From NCBI RefSeq assembly GCF_022201045.2, contig NC_068558.1, positions 42,985,501-43,049,500 on the forward strand: DNA of 64,000 nt, read 5' to 3'. Made by a program: the position numbers and the translations under genes. This DNA comes from Citrus sinensis (Eukaryota > Streptophyta > Magnoliopsida > Sapindales > Rutaceae). The notes below the pieces were generated by a model. That model was given only the letters and a program-made list of their open reading frames with translations. It ran no database searches and had not been told where the DNA came from. This document shows, one piece after another, positions 51,555 through 63,500 of this stretch (the stretch's first letter is position 1; the number at the start of each line of letters is the position of its first letter).

Positions 51555-52242
51555 ATAAAAAACTAATAACCAATATATTTATAGATTTTATGTTCTACAT
51601 ACTTTTACCATCATAAACAATTTATCTTTAGGGTATTAAATTTGAAAAGACATGCATCAATTTTATATCCATGTACAATGGACTTACATTTATTTTTGGG
51701 CTTCTATGTACCTATTCATAATAGTTATTAATTTTTTTTATACACATGATAACTTTTAAAATTCATCAATAATCTTGGTCAAAGAAATAATATACTTACT
51801 AAGATAACACAAGTAATTAAAATATAATTTTTTTCTTAAATTAACAAATTATTCATTTACCAATAGATTATTAGATTATTCAGTTATTGATAATTAAATA
51901 ACCGTCATATTTTTTTCTTAGTCCAACAATATTATTTTATAGAAACTTTACTGTAATTAAATTAAGTTTCATTTGATATTTTTAGAAACACAACCATTAA
52001 AGTGTGTGGTAGGCATTCTTAATTTATATTAGAAGCTAAATTGATTTTTCTTGTAGGATGAAAATCCCAGGATACCCATACAAATCCTATATCAAAACTT
52101 ATTGCTTTATATTAATTTCGATATTATTTAAAAATTATTAAAATAAAATATGAAAAGCTAAAAAGGAAAAGCTACAAACCGTCACCACTCACCACTGGTA
52201 ATCACCGCATGCTGGCCAGCATTGTCAAATTATTGCTGCACC

Positions 52243-52508
52243 TAGGGTGGGTAAAAAATCAGTGCCACAAAAATCAAACTGAGTCGATTATTCGATTCGG
52301 TTTAAAAACTTAACAAAAATCGATCAGTTAATATAAGAAAGATAGAAAACAGAAAAAAAATTGCAAAATAAAAAGAATTTAATAGATTAAAATAAAAAAG
52401 AACCTAATCGGGAACTAAATCAATTTGGATCAATTCAGTTTAATTTACATATTAGCCCAATCAAGCATTCAATTCGATTCATAATCGAACCGACCCTGCC
52501 CACCCTTA
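52243..52508. mobile_element. Small hAT-like MITE
   Basis: A 266-bp element with ends TAGGGTGGGTA and TGCCCACCCTTA (near inverse). Flanks GCTGCACC (52235-52242) and ACTGCACC (52509-52516) match at 7 of 8. Interior is rich in AATCGA/TCGATT. Resembles the element in the PARP1 intron at 5835-6055. Confidence 0.7.
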
Positions 52509-52525
52509 ACTGCACCTAGAACTAA

Positions 52526-53235
52526 CAAAATTTAATACAATCCGATTATCCGACACGAACACGACACGAACACGACACGAATAAATGAGCATGCATCGTT
52601 AAATTTGGCACGATTATTAAATGAGTCATGTCTAGGTTGACACGATTTTTTTTCCGTGTTGGGTTAGAGTTAAAGTTCTTGGCTCATTTATCCGAATAAT
52701 GACATGATTATATATATTTTTTAAAATTACTTTCTAGATTCTTGTCATTAAAACTCAAGTATTAAATATGATTCTCTCTCTTTTTCTTTTTTTTTTGGAA
52801 GGGTAGATATATACACAATGTTTTATTTATAAAATTTTATATAGATTTAAAACCTTAGTAGTGTAAGTGTGTGCCACTTCGGCCAAGGCCAAAGTGGTGG
52901 GCTGCTGCCCTCACAAGCCTTGTGGGGGCTAAATGTTCTTAATATGTAAAAATCATTCTCCCTTGCGAAATGCGAGTGGAGGATGGACATCCCTTCTCTG
53001 TGAGAGGTTATTTGTCTGGGCATGTACTTCACATAATTCAATGTAATAATGTAAGTCTCAATCATGTATATCTGATTATAATACAGTAATCTGATGTTTA
53101 ATCAGTATTAAAAAAAAAGTAGTGTAAGTGTGTAAAATATGAGTACACATGTATACTTTATAATATTGATATATAGTATTATTTACATATATATAATTAA
53201 AAACTTTAATAGTATAAATGTGTAATATTTTGGGG

Positions 53236-53267
<32 letters not shown>

Positions 53268-53440
53268 TTATAACATTTATTAAATATATAGATATTAAAC
53301 GAGTTATTGGGTAACTCGTTTATTTCTGAGTCGAGTTTGAATCTCAATATTTTGACATAATTATTAAATGTGTCGGTTAACCTAAATTTAATACGACATG
53401 AAATTAACACGGCACAAACACGATATGATGACCAATTTTA
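52526..53440. repeat. Dispersed repeat, copy A
   Basis: Begins near CAAAATTTAATACAATCC, with three ACACGACACGA repeats, then ATAAATGAGCATGCATCGTT. The same order of blocks recurs at 61494-62040. Copy A is interrupted by a retroposon at 52873-53117 and contains a GT microsatellite (53237-53264). It may be an LTR fragment or DNA-transposon relic; no coding frame. Confidence 0.75.
52873..53117 (+). mobile_element. Poly(A)-tailed retroposon with 16-bp duplication
   Basis: A 245-bp insert ends in a run of A and is flanked by the identical 16-mer AGTAGTGTAAGTGTGT (52857-52872 and 53118-53133). Its start is GCCACTTCGGCCAAGGCC. I could not find convincing tRNA A and B boxes, so it may be a truncated SINE/LINE or a processed RNA copy. 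The related repeat at 61494-62040 has the uninterrupted site (around 61810-61823). Confidence 0.8.
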
Positions 53441-54778
53441 CCAAGTCTAGCTGCACTTACTCTATTTTTTTCAAAGATTAAATTCAACGGATGCTTAGTA
53501 GAAGAATGGTGGCAGTTCGTCTCCACCCGCCATCTTACAATGTTGATGTTTTATTTCTACTAATTTCTCATGTTCTTTCAGTTGATTTCAGGTGTTCCCA
53601 TTTCATAGTAGTTGTGATCTTGCTTCAGAGTATTGACGCCAAAATTTTAGTAGAGCCTAATTCGACAACAAAGGAAAAATGTAGAAACAAATATTCTTTA
53701 TGTACATTTATATTTTACCCAATTTTGTTAGAACCTGCATTATGGTCTAACAATCTTTAAACAAAAATCATAAAAGTATTATAATTTTGAGCTGAACAAT
53801 AAAGCTTGAGTACTTTCAATAAGCATATAACAAGGTTTCAATTCGTAGAAAAACATAGGAAAGGCAAATTGCTGATAATACACTAAATTCGTCTGGGTTA
53901 TTGATAAAGTAAATGGATCTGAATGCACTTAACTTTTTTTCTTTTATTTATTTATTTATTTTAACAATTTTGATTGCAATAAACTTAAGCAAAACGAAAA
54001 TTACAACCAAATGTAAAGGAGAAGGTGGATAGGGCAAATACACAAAGAGAAATGACATCGTTTATGATTATATATCTAGGTGCAAAATATCAAATTATTT
54101 TTAGGAAGTAATTTAAAAAAACTAAAAATTAGTTTTGATATTTAGTTAAACTTTTTAAATTTAATTTTTAGTGTTTAAAACTGATATTATATGTATATCT
54201 ATAAATATGTAAAAAAGTTAAAAAATATTATGCCAATTTTAATCATTTATATTTTTAAAATAGTTTATCAGTAAGATTTACCAAGATATATATATAATTA
54301 TTTTTAAAATATATGATACCTCTAAAAACAAAATTTATTAAAATTTTAATTAATTTTCTTCTTAACTAATAATAATTATTTATTAAAAAAAAAAAAAAAC
54401 ACTATTGAATAACCAAACTTGCCTAACAACGAATTAGAGGCAGACTAATCAATAACCACATTCCCTCGTCATCTCTTCACTCGCTTCCCCATCCGGGTTA
54501 AGAAAGAAGAAGAGCCAATTCTCACAAAATCACGCCACGTGTCGAGTACCTGTACTCTTTGGACTTTTAGATAAAAAGGGTGGTTACTTTCCCCGAATAT
54601 GGAAAAGGAGAGCGAAAGCAAAAGCTTGCGTCGCAAGACAAAAGCCAAATCAACGGACTAATCCTCAATTTCTATTGACATTAGGTAAATAATTAATAGA
54701 GGAAATGAAATGAGAGCTAATAATTGACGCGCACACTGAGAAAGAAAGAGAGAGAGAGAGATATAGAGAGAGGGAGAG

Positions 54779-56887
54779 ATGCCGCCATCGTCGTTGAGGC
54801 AGCAGCAATTAGTGGCAACCGACGAAACCGTAACCCTAATACCAGGCCTTCCGAACGACGTCGCATCACTGATCCTCGCATTCGTTCCATACTCGCACCA
54901 GTCGCGACTCAAACAGACGTGCAAATCATGGTTCCTCTTCTTCTCGTCAAGAACCCTCGTATTCGACCGCCACAAATTCAATTCCCAATCAGACCTCCTC
55001 TGCATATTCCCTCAAGATCCTTCCATTTCCTCTCCCTTCCTCTTCGACGCGGCTAATCGCGCGTGCCGTCCACTCCCTCCCCTCCCCTGCAATCCCTCTA
55101 CCTACAGCCTCTGCAACTTCACTTCTATCTCCCTCGGGCCCTACATCTACCTCCTCGGCGGCTCCCACTTCGACGCCCGTTCCTTCCCCTTGGACCGCCC
55201 CCTCCCTTCTGACTCCGCCTTCCGCTTCAATTTCCTCACCTTCTCTTGGGAGCGAATCGCGCCGATGATTTCCCCCCGCGGGAGCTTCGCTTGTGCTGCC
55301 GTGCGCAGCCTGAATCAGATAATTGTCGCCGGTGGTGGGTCCAGGCATAGCCTGTTCGGTGCTGCCGGGAGTAGGATCAGTTCGGTGGAGAGGTATGATG
55401 TGGCGAAAAACGAGTGGGTCTCAATGGATGAAATGCCGAGGTTCAGGGCCGGATGTGTGGGGTTTGTGGCGGAGGAGAGCGGCGAGTTTTGGGTGATGGG
55501 CGGCTATGGGGATTCGAGGACGATTTCAGGAGTGCTTCCCGTGGACGAGTACTATAGAGATGCAGTGGTCATGCAGCTGAAGAAGAAGAAGAAGACAGAT
55601 GATCATGATGATGGTGATGGGGGGACGTGGAGGGAGGTTGGTGATATGTGGGATGAATGGGAGAGGTCGCGGATTGGGAAGATTGTCGTAATGGAAGATG
55701 AAAATCGGGGAAGGCCTGACGTTTTTATGCTTGACAAATTTGATATCTTGAGGTAACTTCTACATTTCCTTTTTGGTGTTTTAAATGTGAAATTTTTTTA
55801 TATTTATATGGTGTTTAGTTTAATGATACTGGTAAATGGCTCTAACTGGATGTTGCAGTTTAGTTGTTTGCTTTGTGTAATAGGCCTTAGGTTTAGTTTG
55901 ATTGCTGTTCAGTTGAGCTTTACTTTGCTGGTGAAAATTGATATTCAATTATATGGAATTCTTATTATGTTAGTACATATAACAATTAATCAGTATCTTT
56001 TGTGCTTCGTGTTCTTAAGCTAAACAACATAAAACAATGTGGGCAGTAATTTGGTCTTAGACATTGTTGTGAAAACTGAAGTCAACATATTTTAGTTCCC
56101 CTGCATGTGTAAATTATTGAGCATTTATATTTTTTCTATTAGCTTTGTTTGTGTGGATGAGTTGTTGTATTTTATTCTCATCTGCCTCATCTTTTTTTTT
56201 TTTTTTTTGGTTTTATTAGTAACAATTGATTCCAGAGTCACTGAAGTAGTTTGTTCTCCAATAAATGACCTGGTTTCTGGATGATGCACTGGAGTACTGG
56301 ATATTGAATTTTTCTTTTTTTCTTTTTGGTATGTGTGTGAGCGTCTCTCTTTTATTTGGCTATCTATGAAATATTACATTATTTTACTTTCATTTGCCTT
56401 TAGGTATTTTTGCCTCTTGGGTCATATGTCTTTGTTTCAACTCAATTGCAGAAATTAGTCTGTTGCTAAAATGCTCTGTCTGGAGTTTGAGATTTCATGT
56501 TAATGCGTTGCTTGCCATGGTGACTAGTATGTAAAAGTGTCATATTGCACCATGGATTAGTTTGATCACAAATACTCAACATACTAATTCGGCTTTCGGC
56601 CAATGTTGGCATTACGTGAGGATGAGCAAGGGAGTGAGTTGGGTTTTTCTTGGAAAATTGAAAATTGTGACCGAACAGGATGAAAAGTGGTGAACTTGTA
56701 GGTTACAGAGGCATGTTGTTTTTCGCTTTTTAAATTATGAACATCTTCTTGATAATAAAATATATAGTTAGGATGCTTCCACAAGAGCTTCTTTTGAAAA
56801 ATTTTAATACAAAATTTTGGTGTTCTGCAAATTGGGCGTTTTAGCAAAATTTTCCTACAGCTCTGAATTAATTAGCCATATACATCT

Positions 56888-56953
<66 letters not shown>

Positions 56954-58064
56954 AACTGTTTTGAGGTCTTTATAGTAAGTGATTAGAAAAACGCTTGACC
57001 TTTTCTGCTATGGAAATATGAAAGACGTTCTACGACTTGGCATTTTAATGTTGAATTTCATACAGGGATCTAAAGTTTTTCAGATACTAAAGTTTTATCT
57101 TAATTTTTGGGTTATGGAGAGCTTTTGTGGCTAGTGTTGGTGTTTGTTTTGTTCGGTTAGTATGTGTTTTAGTCATGACTCACAATGCAATTGTCATATA
57201 AAGGGAGGTTTCTTGATGGTTAGTATTATCTCTATCTGGAAATACCGGAATTTTGTCAAATGTAATTCAGATACGGCCACTGAACTTGAAATAGTATATG
57301 AATTTTCTTGATTTAGTGGCCATATAAACATAAAATTACAATCAAAATATCACATAATTTCAGAAACAGTAGGTATTCTCCTGCTTTATTGATGATTTAA
57401 GACCCTATGCTTTTACGTGCATGTACCTTATCTCATTTGAGGTCCTTTCTGGAATGATTTCACTGGATCAGACTGTTGATGTGTCCTCTATAGCCCATTA
57501 AGCAAGTCATGTCTACTTTTTGAATACCAAAATTGTTACTTAAGGCTGAGAGTGAAAATTGATTGCATTTTTTGTTTTGTTCATGCTTTCTGTAATAAGG
57601 ACTGTGGTTTGATTAAAAGCATGTGGCAACTACACTTCTGCCATTAAAGCCGTTGGTTTTTGAGAAACAAAAGACTGTAGATTTATTAGTTTTGTTTTAG
57701 CTCATTACGATGTTCATTTGAAGTGTATTAGTTGAGGCCATTCAATCACATGGTTTCATGTATTGTACACAGGTACGACATGGGTTTAAACCGATGGTTA
57801 AAGGAGACTACTATACCAGAAATACGTCCTTGCAAGAAACCACTGGGTTTTATTGTGTTAGATGGGGAGTTATATGTAATGACTGTTTTGAAAGGATCGG
57901 ATCTAAATGAAACTCGGCGATCACAGCAGCATAAAAGGGCAGGATGTCTATTCATCCAAATCTACCATCCCAGAAAGAAGACATGGAGATATATATTTAC
58001 AAAGCCACCATTTCCTCAGCCATTGGATTTTGGTACTGCAATTATGTGCACCGTTAGGCTTTAG
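54779..58064 (+). CDS. F-box/kelch-repeat protein (OR23-like)
   Basis: Substrate-recognition subunit of an SCF ubiquitin ligase. Exons 54779-55752 and 57773-58064; 1266 nt, 421 aa; the splice falls inside an Arg codon (DILR|YDMGLNRW). The F-box is at about residues 18-58 (LIPGLPNDVASLILAFVPYS ... KQTCKSWFLFF). Kelch-type blades follow: YIYLLGGSHFDARSF, RFNFLTFSWERIAPM, IIVAGGGS ... SSVERYDVAKNEWVSMDEMP, FWVMGGYGD and a final blade across the splice. A Lys/Asp-rich loop interrupts about residues 267-283. GC content of exon 1 is much higher than its surroundings. Family resemblance is to F-box/kelch OR23, from memory. The 2.0-kb intron has a long microsatellite. Confidence 0.93.
56887..56954. 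repeat. Compound (CT)n(CA)n microsatellite
   Basis: In the F-box gene intron: about 42 bp of CT with one interruption, directly followed by about 26 bp of CA. Probably length-variable. Confidence 0.97.
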
Positions 58065-59630
58065 TCTTCTTCTCTTCTGTTTTAGTTGTGTTTTTCTGTA
58101 GCTAATTAGTAGAGCATACCAATCATATGCAATACATCTGGTTCATTGGGGTTAGCAGATTAGCTAGCCGGTGTACAGATTAGATTAAAGGATACAGGTA
58201 TGTCACTGTTGAAATCTCATGAGTATGAGTCTCAGACTGTCAGTTGCGGGTGATTGGGCGTGAGTGCTGTATATTGTATCTGATTTTACCCCAAGAGTCC
58301 CCAGACCAAGTGAATAAATATGTACGTACTTATCATTATATATTTTGCGTAAATATTTTTTTCGACTAGAGAATAGAGATAGAGATGGCACAATGGTTGA
58401 TAAAGGGCTGAAAGGAGATCCAAACCCAGCTGATGGGAGAAGGAGTGAATACAATAGAGATATCATCAACAAATACAAATAGTGAAGCGAACACAACACA
58501 CGACTTGTGTCACATGTTTTATGAAATCATAAATAAAACCAAGCTATCAGGTTCAGGAGCATTTGCCATAAACGTCGCCGCCAAGTATCAGTTTCACTTA
58601 CTGGTCAGAGAGGTGCTGGCTTCGTTCCTGTTTCCGCCGTTTGGAATGGGTCTTAGTCTTGTTCATAGAAAGTGGTGGTTCGTTCTGATGCTGTCGTGCA
58701 TGGATGTTGATCTTCGGAAAGTTTTGAAGTGGACGCATATCCGTTCAAACTGAAAGTAAAAGTACCGCGGTGACTCAAAAATTAAAAAGTTGAGAAATAT
58801 GATTCAAAGATATATTCAATCAAGTGCCGTATTTACCATGCATGAAACTGAAACCCGCCTGGAAGGGAAAGTGATACAAGAAATTAAGCAGAAACACAGA
58901 TTCATGACTAGGCGTCGGTCAATATAATGCACATTGATGAATAGATCTTGATCTACGGAAACTTATTACTTCGTGTATCAATCTTAATAATTCTTCTGTC
59001 AATTCGGTCGTTCCCAGAATTAATAAAATTAATAAGGACGAACTTCAAAACACTGTTTATATACATGGTCGCATAAACGTTTGATGAAATTTTGAATCCA
59101 TGCACCAACTGTATGTCAACACGCTAACATGAGATTGACAAAATATTAGATGACAAAGTTGGAAATGAATTAATTAATAGCTCATTTGTAACAGTGTTAT
59201 CAGCGCGCGCGACGAATAGCTTGCTAATTTAAGAAAGATTGATTCTCGCCTTGTGGGAGATGTCAACTAATTTGATTCTATGTGCCCCAAAATTCATGCC
59301 ATGCAGCATTATGAGAATCTCCAATTAATGACCTGACGCATATAGTCACCAATATGCTTGTGACGGATAATTCAAATATTATTAATTTTGGTATATGGTA
59401 TTTTTCAATGACTCCTTCAATTTCTAACCCATTGGTTATTCTTATTCAATGGTCAACAGTCAAATTCACCATTGGAAAAATTCAACAAGCCGAGCCAATT
59501 CGATGTCTATATAAACAGATCTCTAATGTTTGTGTAAATCATCCAACACAAATTAATCTCCAAATTGAAACTCAAACCTTGCTATAGCTTTCGCTAATTA
59601 ATTAAGCTTTGTCCAAAAACAACAGCAACC
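58065..59630. other. Intergenic region and promoter of secreted peptide 1
   Basis: Left part is the F-box 3' UTR. A frame at 58433-58753 (106 codons) has no family support. A TATA box (TCTATATAAACAG, about 59507) lies roughly 120 bp before the peptide ATG. Confidence 0.5.
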
Positions 59631-59939
59631 ATGAGGCAACAGAACATATTACTAGTATTCGTAACAGTTGTTTTGCTTGTTATAAGCATGCAACGCAACG
59701 AGGCATGCAGAATCCTAGGCAAAGAAGAAGAAGAAAAATATTGGAAGCCGAAGGATATAGTGTTACAGTCACTCAGGGGTTCGGTCCCTTCATCGGGAAA
59801 TGGCTGCAGAAACACCCCTAACGGAGGTGGCAACCATTGCGTCACCAACCAAATGAACTTCGCCGGCCGCGCCATGCCGCCTCCGCGTGTTTACTCCGAT
59901 CATGTGACTTCATTTGGCGTGGCAACTGATCGTAAATGA
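59631..59939 (+). CDS. Small secreted cysteine-containing peptide precursor
   Basis: 102 aa, single exon. Residues 1 to about 25 form a signal peptide (QNILLVFVTVVLLVISM core). An acidic-basic linker (GKEEEEKYWKPKD) leads to a conserved C-terminal block: LQSLRGSVPSSGNGCRNTPN, then GGGNHC and NQMNFAGRAMPPP. Two cysteines remain after the signal peptide's own Cys near the cleavage site. A paralogue is at 62519-62863. The layout (signal, variable linker, conserved C-terminal segment) is that of plant signalling-peptide or defence-peptide precursors; the family is not one I can name. A TATA box lies 120 bp upstream. Function is unknown. Confidence 0.8.
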   Translation: MRQQNILLVFVTVVLLVISMQRNEACRILGKEEEEKYWKPKDIVLQSLRGSVPSSGNGCRNTPNGGGNHCVTNQMNFAGRAMPPPRVYSDHVTSFGVATDRK

Positions 59940-62518
59940 AACGTCTTCATTGTAGAAACAGTGTCATTACCTCATCGTAACCCCATCAAAAAAGAAAAAA
60001 ATAATGTTAATTAAATGTCTTAACCTAGCTAGCTAGAAATAATGGGAATGTGGCCAATTCAAGGGTTCTTTTCCCTTATTACTGTTCATTCTTTTGTGAA
60101 GCATTAACAGTGGCGTTTACCAGGAAATTGCAGGTTTTTTTACTTGCAATACTTGGCATCAAGGCTGTCTAAATTTACCGACTTATAATGAGATATTTAT
60201 GAATTTAAAACTAGAATATTGCCTGATCATACAATTCTCAGTTAAAATCTCTGGCCACCTTAATTATATATGACGATTAAGGCTTCGTTTACTATTGAGT
60301 CGTCGTGACTTAAAACTCAAAAGCCGCAGCTTCATCAAAATGAAATTTCTAGCTACGAAATCAAAGCTGGTAATGTTTGGTAATTGATTTTTAATGTTAG
60401 AGATATAATAACTTGACAAAATAACAGCAGGCTGGTATTGTTTGATAGATATGCTTTTTAATGTTGGAGATATACTAATTGGACAATATATAACTGTAAG
60501 TACAAAATTGTTTCAATACATTTTATAGCTGCGGTTTTTAAAGCACAACTCCTAAATAACAATAACGAAACCCAATCTTGATGAGAACCACCCAACAACC
60601 TAAAGTTCATTGGCCTAAAGTATATTTAAAAATTTAACTTAAAAGTTGAACGTTGTCTGATATATTGTCAACTAATGGGAGTATAATAATATTCTCAACA
60701 AACAATATTTGAAATGCCAAAAGAATAACCTCACTTAAATTATTTTAACTAAACATTTTTATTTACTTTGCACACCTATAAAATAATTCATGCTCAAAAA
60801 GTTGCGGGGTTTTTGTAGGAAATATTAGAATTCATGTGCTCCGAGCGCCAACTACCATCTCCTTTCGTAGGAATCCCAAAATTATAAAGCAATATTATGA
60901 TGAAAATTTTGTATGATAAAATATTTATAATATCCTTATTATTTTTTCAACATTATAATTTTAAAATTATTTTATTATGTATTATTAATTTTTATATTAC
61001 AAATAACAGTAATAATTCAAAAACTACAACTTCTTAATACCAAATAGGGATTAGTTAATTCTAATTATTGAAATTATTTTATAATAAAATAAAGTAAATA
61101 ACAACTAAAATATGAAAAATTATTATTTAGTGGCTCCTCACTTAAAATATAAATTATGTATTCCAACTATACAAGTTTTTAATAAGTTAAGTAAAGTATT
61201 CAATCATCCTTCACATGCATGCCATAGCCCATAAAAAAAAATGTAGAATTAAAATCCATTGTCATGATGCTTGTGACATTTTTGAACTCAAAGCATATAG
61301 CTATATAGGCAAAACTTGACTTGGAACTTTTCTATTTTATTAGTTGACAAATTAAAGCGACGAGTTCCACCTAACTAATTTGACCTTTTTTTACGTTCTT
61401 TTCAATCTCCGAATATGTTTTCAATTAATTTTTCAAATTAAACATTTTTATCTTTTTTCCATCTCATTGCATTATGGTAGATTAAAGAGTTGTCAAAATT
61501 TGATACAACCAAATTATTTGACATGAACAAGACACAAATAAATGGGTATGCATCGTCAAATTTGATACGATTATTAAACGGGTCGGGTCGAGGTCGACAC
61601 TATTTTTTTTTCGTGTCGGGTTAGGGTTAAAGTTTATGACTCATTTACTTGATCAATGACACAATTATATTTTTTATTCTAAATTAATTTGTAGATTCTT
61701 GTTATCAAAACTCAAATATTAGACACGATTCTCTCTTTTTATTTTTGTTTTTGGATGAACATATAGGCAATGTTTCATTTATAAAACCTTATATAGATTG
61801 AAACTTCAATAGTGTAAATGTGTAATGTTTTGATATATATATATCAATAAATTATATATAGTGTGCAAATGTTTGATGCAAATTTTGTTAAATATATAGA
61901 AATTAAGCGGGTTGTTGGATAACATATTTATTTTTTATGTTGCGTTATAGTCTCAATATTTTGACACGATTATTAAATAAGTCATGTTTGGGTCAACTTA
62001 TATTTGACACAACACGAACACAAGCCGGTGATACATTTTGTATTATATTACACATTTTTCAAATCTCTTAAAATTTTGAGTGAATGACTTTTAGGTATCT
62101 AATTTTTTTTCTTTTTGTTTTTACCACTTAAATCCTTTTTTTTGTGCAATTATTCATTAGATCATTGATGTTATAACTTTAATGTTCTAAATTTGTTGTT
62201 AATGATTAATGTGACTTTTTAACATACAATTTTTTTTTTTTACAATAACAAGTGTTTACTAAACACTTTGGTGCTTAATAAATGCAAATATTGAAAGTAA
62301 CTTATCTTTAAAAGAATTAATGAATTTACATGATTTGGATGAACATCCATTACATAGGCTCACAACCAAACTTTAGTGGCTGTGTCCAAGCAACAAAAAC
62401 GAGGAAAAATTATCTTGTATCAGAATCTCGAAAGATTAGAAAAAATAAAATGAAGAGAATATTCGTGTAAAAGTTTATTGTCATCCAGTTTCGGTGATCT
62501 AATTCGTCGCAACTAACG
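59940..62518. other. Intergenic region between the two peptide genes
   Basis: AT-rich. At 60287-61050 there may be a decayed element: GGCTTCGTTTACTATTGAG at the left, ATACCAAATAGGG at the right, with two related internal units near 60368 and 60432 containing TTTTTAATGTT and GAGATATA. 61494-62040 is dispersed repeat copy B. No gene was recognised. Confidence 0.45.
61494..62040. repeat. Dispersed repeat, copy B
   Basis: Collinear with copy A at 52526-53440: CAAAATTTGATACAACC, GGGTATGCATCGTCAAATTT, TTCGTGTCGGGTTAGGGTT, GTTTCATTTATAAAACCTTA, then TCTCAATATTTTGACACG. Copy B lacks the retroposon and the GT run of copy A, so it preserves the site before insertion. Confidence 0.75.
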
Positions 62519-62863
62519 TCAAGAGCTTTGATGTTTGTCATGACTCTGGCTATTACCAGCCGAAGCCACGCCAACTTTCACGACAAGGTCGGGAAAGGCA
62601 GGAGGCACACGAGCAACAGAGCCGGCTATGTTCATGGCATTGAGTTTGCATTTGCCGGAGCCACCCCGAGGAATATTAGTGCATGGGTTGCCGGAGGAAG
62701 GCACCGGACTTCGCAGGGATTGAAATGCGAGCCGCCCGGCTTTCTTCAACCATTGTTCTCCTTCTAGTGGTCTCGTTGCTGCTACATGCTTTTGATGAGA
62801 AGCCAAGAAAGTGAAGAAAATGAATACAACAGTGACGATATTTTTCCAGTGACAGAGTGCCAT
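62519..62863 (-). CDS. Small secreted peptide precursor, paralogue
   Basis: 114 aa, single exon, minus strand. N-terminal signal peptide, about residues 1-29 (IVTVVFIFFTFLASH core). After a basic linker the conserved block is FQSLRSPVPSSGNPCTNIPR, GGSGKC and NAMNIAGSVARVPPAFPD, aligned with the gene at 59631-59939 (shared SLR-x-x-VPSSGN-x-C-x-N-x-P, GG, C, N-x-MN-x-AG). The C-terminus is longer (GNSQSHDKHQSS). A TA-rich, TATA-like run at 62995-63011 and a long GA tract lie 130-210 bp upstream. Function is unknown. Confidence 0.8.
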   Translation of the reverse strand: MALCHWKNIVTVVFIFFTFLASHQKHVAATRPLEGEQWLKKAGRLAFQSLRSPVPSSGNPCTNIPRGGSGKCKLNAMNIAGSVARVPPAFPDLVVKVGVASAGNSQSHDKHQSS

Positions 62864-62994
62864 ATCTTCAAAACTAAAACAAATGGAAAAGGCTGTAATT
62901 AAGCTTTCAATAATATTTTTCTCTGTTATCTAAGGATTTTGAGAATAAGATTTAGAGGGGAAATAAAACTTTTGTGAGAATGTGACAAGGGTTT

Positions 62995-62995
62995 C

Positions 62996-63057
<62 letters not shown>

Positions 63058-63071
63058 GAGAGAGAGAGAGA
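62995..63071. repeat. Compound (TA)n(GA)n microsatellite
   Basis: About 17 bp of TA followed by about 60 bp of GA with one GGG interruption. It is in the presumed promoter of the minus-strand peptide gene; on that strand it is a CT tract, which may act in the core promoter (inference). Confidence 0.95.
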
Positions 63072-63500
63072 TGGGGCTTAATTAAATAGAGGAGTTGTTT
63101 TGACTGGCATTGGTGCCCAAATACGTAGACTAATATTCCTGAATTTGACCGAAAGCCATGTGTGGTTTGAAGGTTGAACCGATGTGGAATGGATCAAAAC
63201 ACGGTAACGGTAGGATTTTTTAATTCTTTGGACCCGAATCAGTCTTATTATTTTAAGTGTGGCAAACAAGAAATCTTGGACGAAATTTGACGAATTATGT
63301 TTTCATTTGTACACATAATCTGGTTTTAGTCATAAATTTGTTTGAAAACAATATCCATGCTTTAATCCTGGCTCTTTCAAAGGGAAAACCGGAAAAGATT
63401 ATTTATGAGCTATCCTACAAACCATAGAGTCCAAAGCATATAAAAGACGTGGCAATCGGCATCACCGGGTCAAATATCTAAATGAAAGGACCAATATAAG

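Larger units (their letters stand above)
48882..54778. other. Transposon-rich intergenic region
   Basis: Between the head-to-head myosin and F-box genes. 48882-49240 is the likely myosin 5' UTR and promoter. 50234-53440 is packed with small elements listed separately. 53450-54600 is AT-rich without recognisable elements. 54600-54778 is the F-box promoter and 5' UTR, with a GA-rich tract (54738-54777) directly before the ATG. No gene was recognised. Confidence 0.6.

Noticed and set aside
54989..55348. 119-codon antisense frame inside the F-box exon
   Set aside because: Shadow of the GC-rich F-box coding sequence; the sense strand carries the F-box and kelch motifs.
58433..58753. 106-codon open frame on plus strand downstream of the F-box gene
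   Set aside because: No recognisable motif, no splice or promoter context, composition like its non-coding surroundings.
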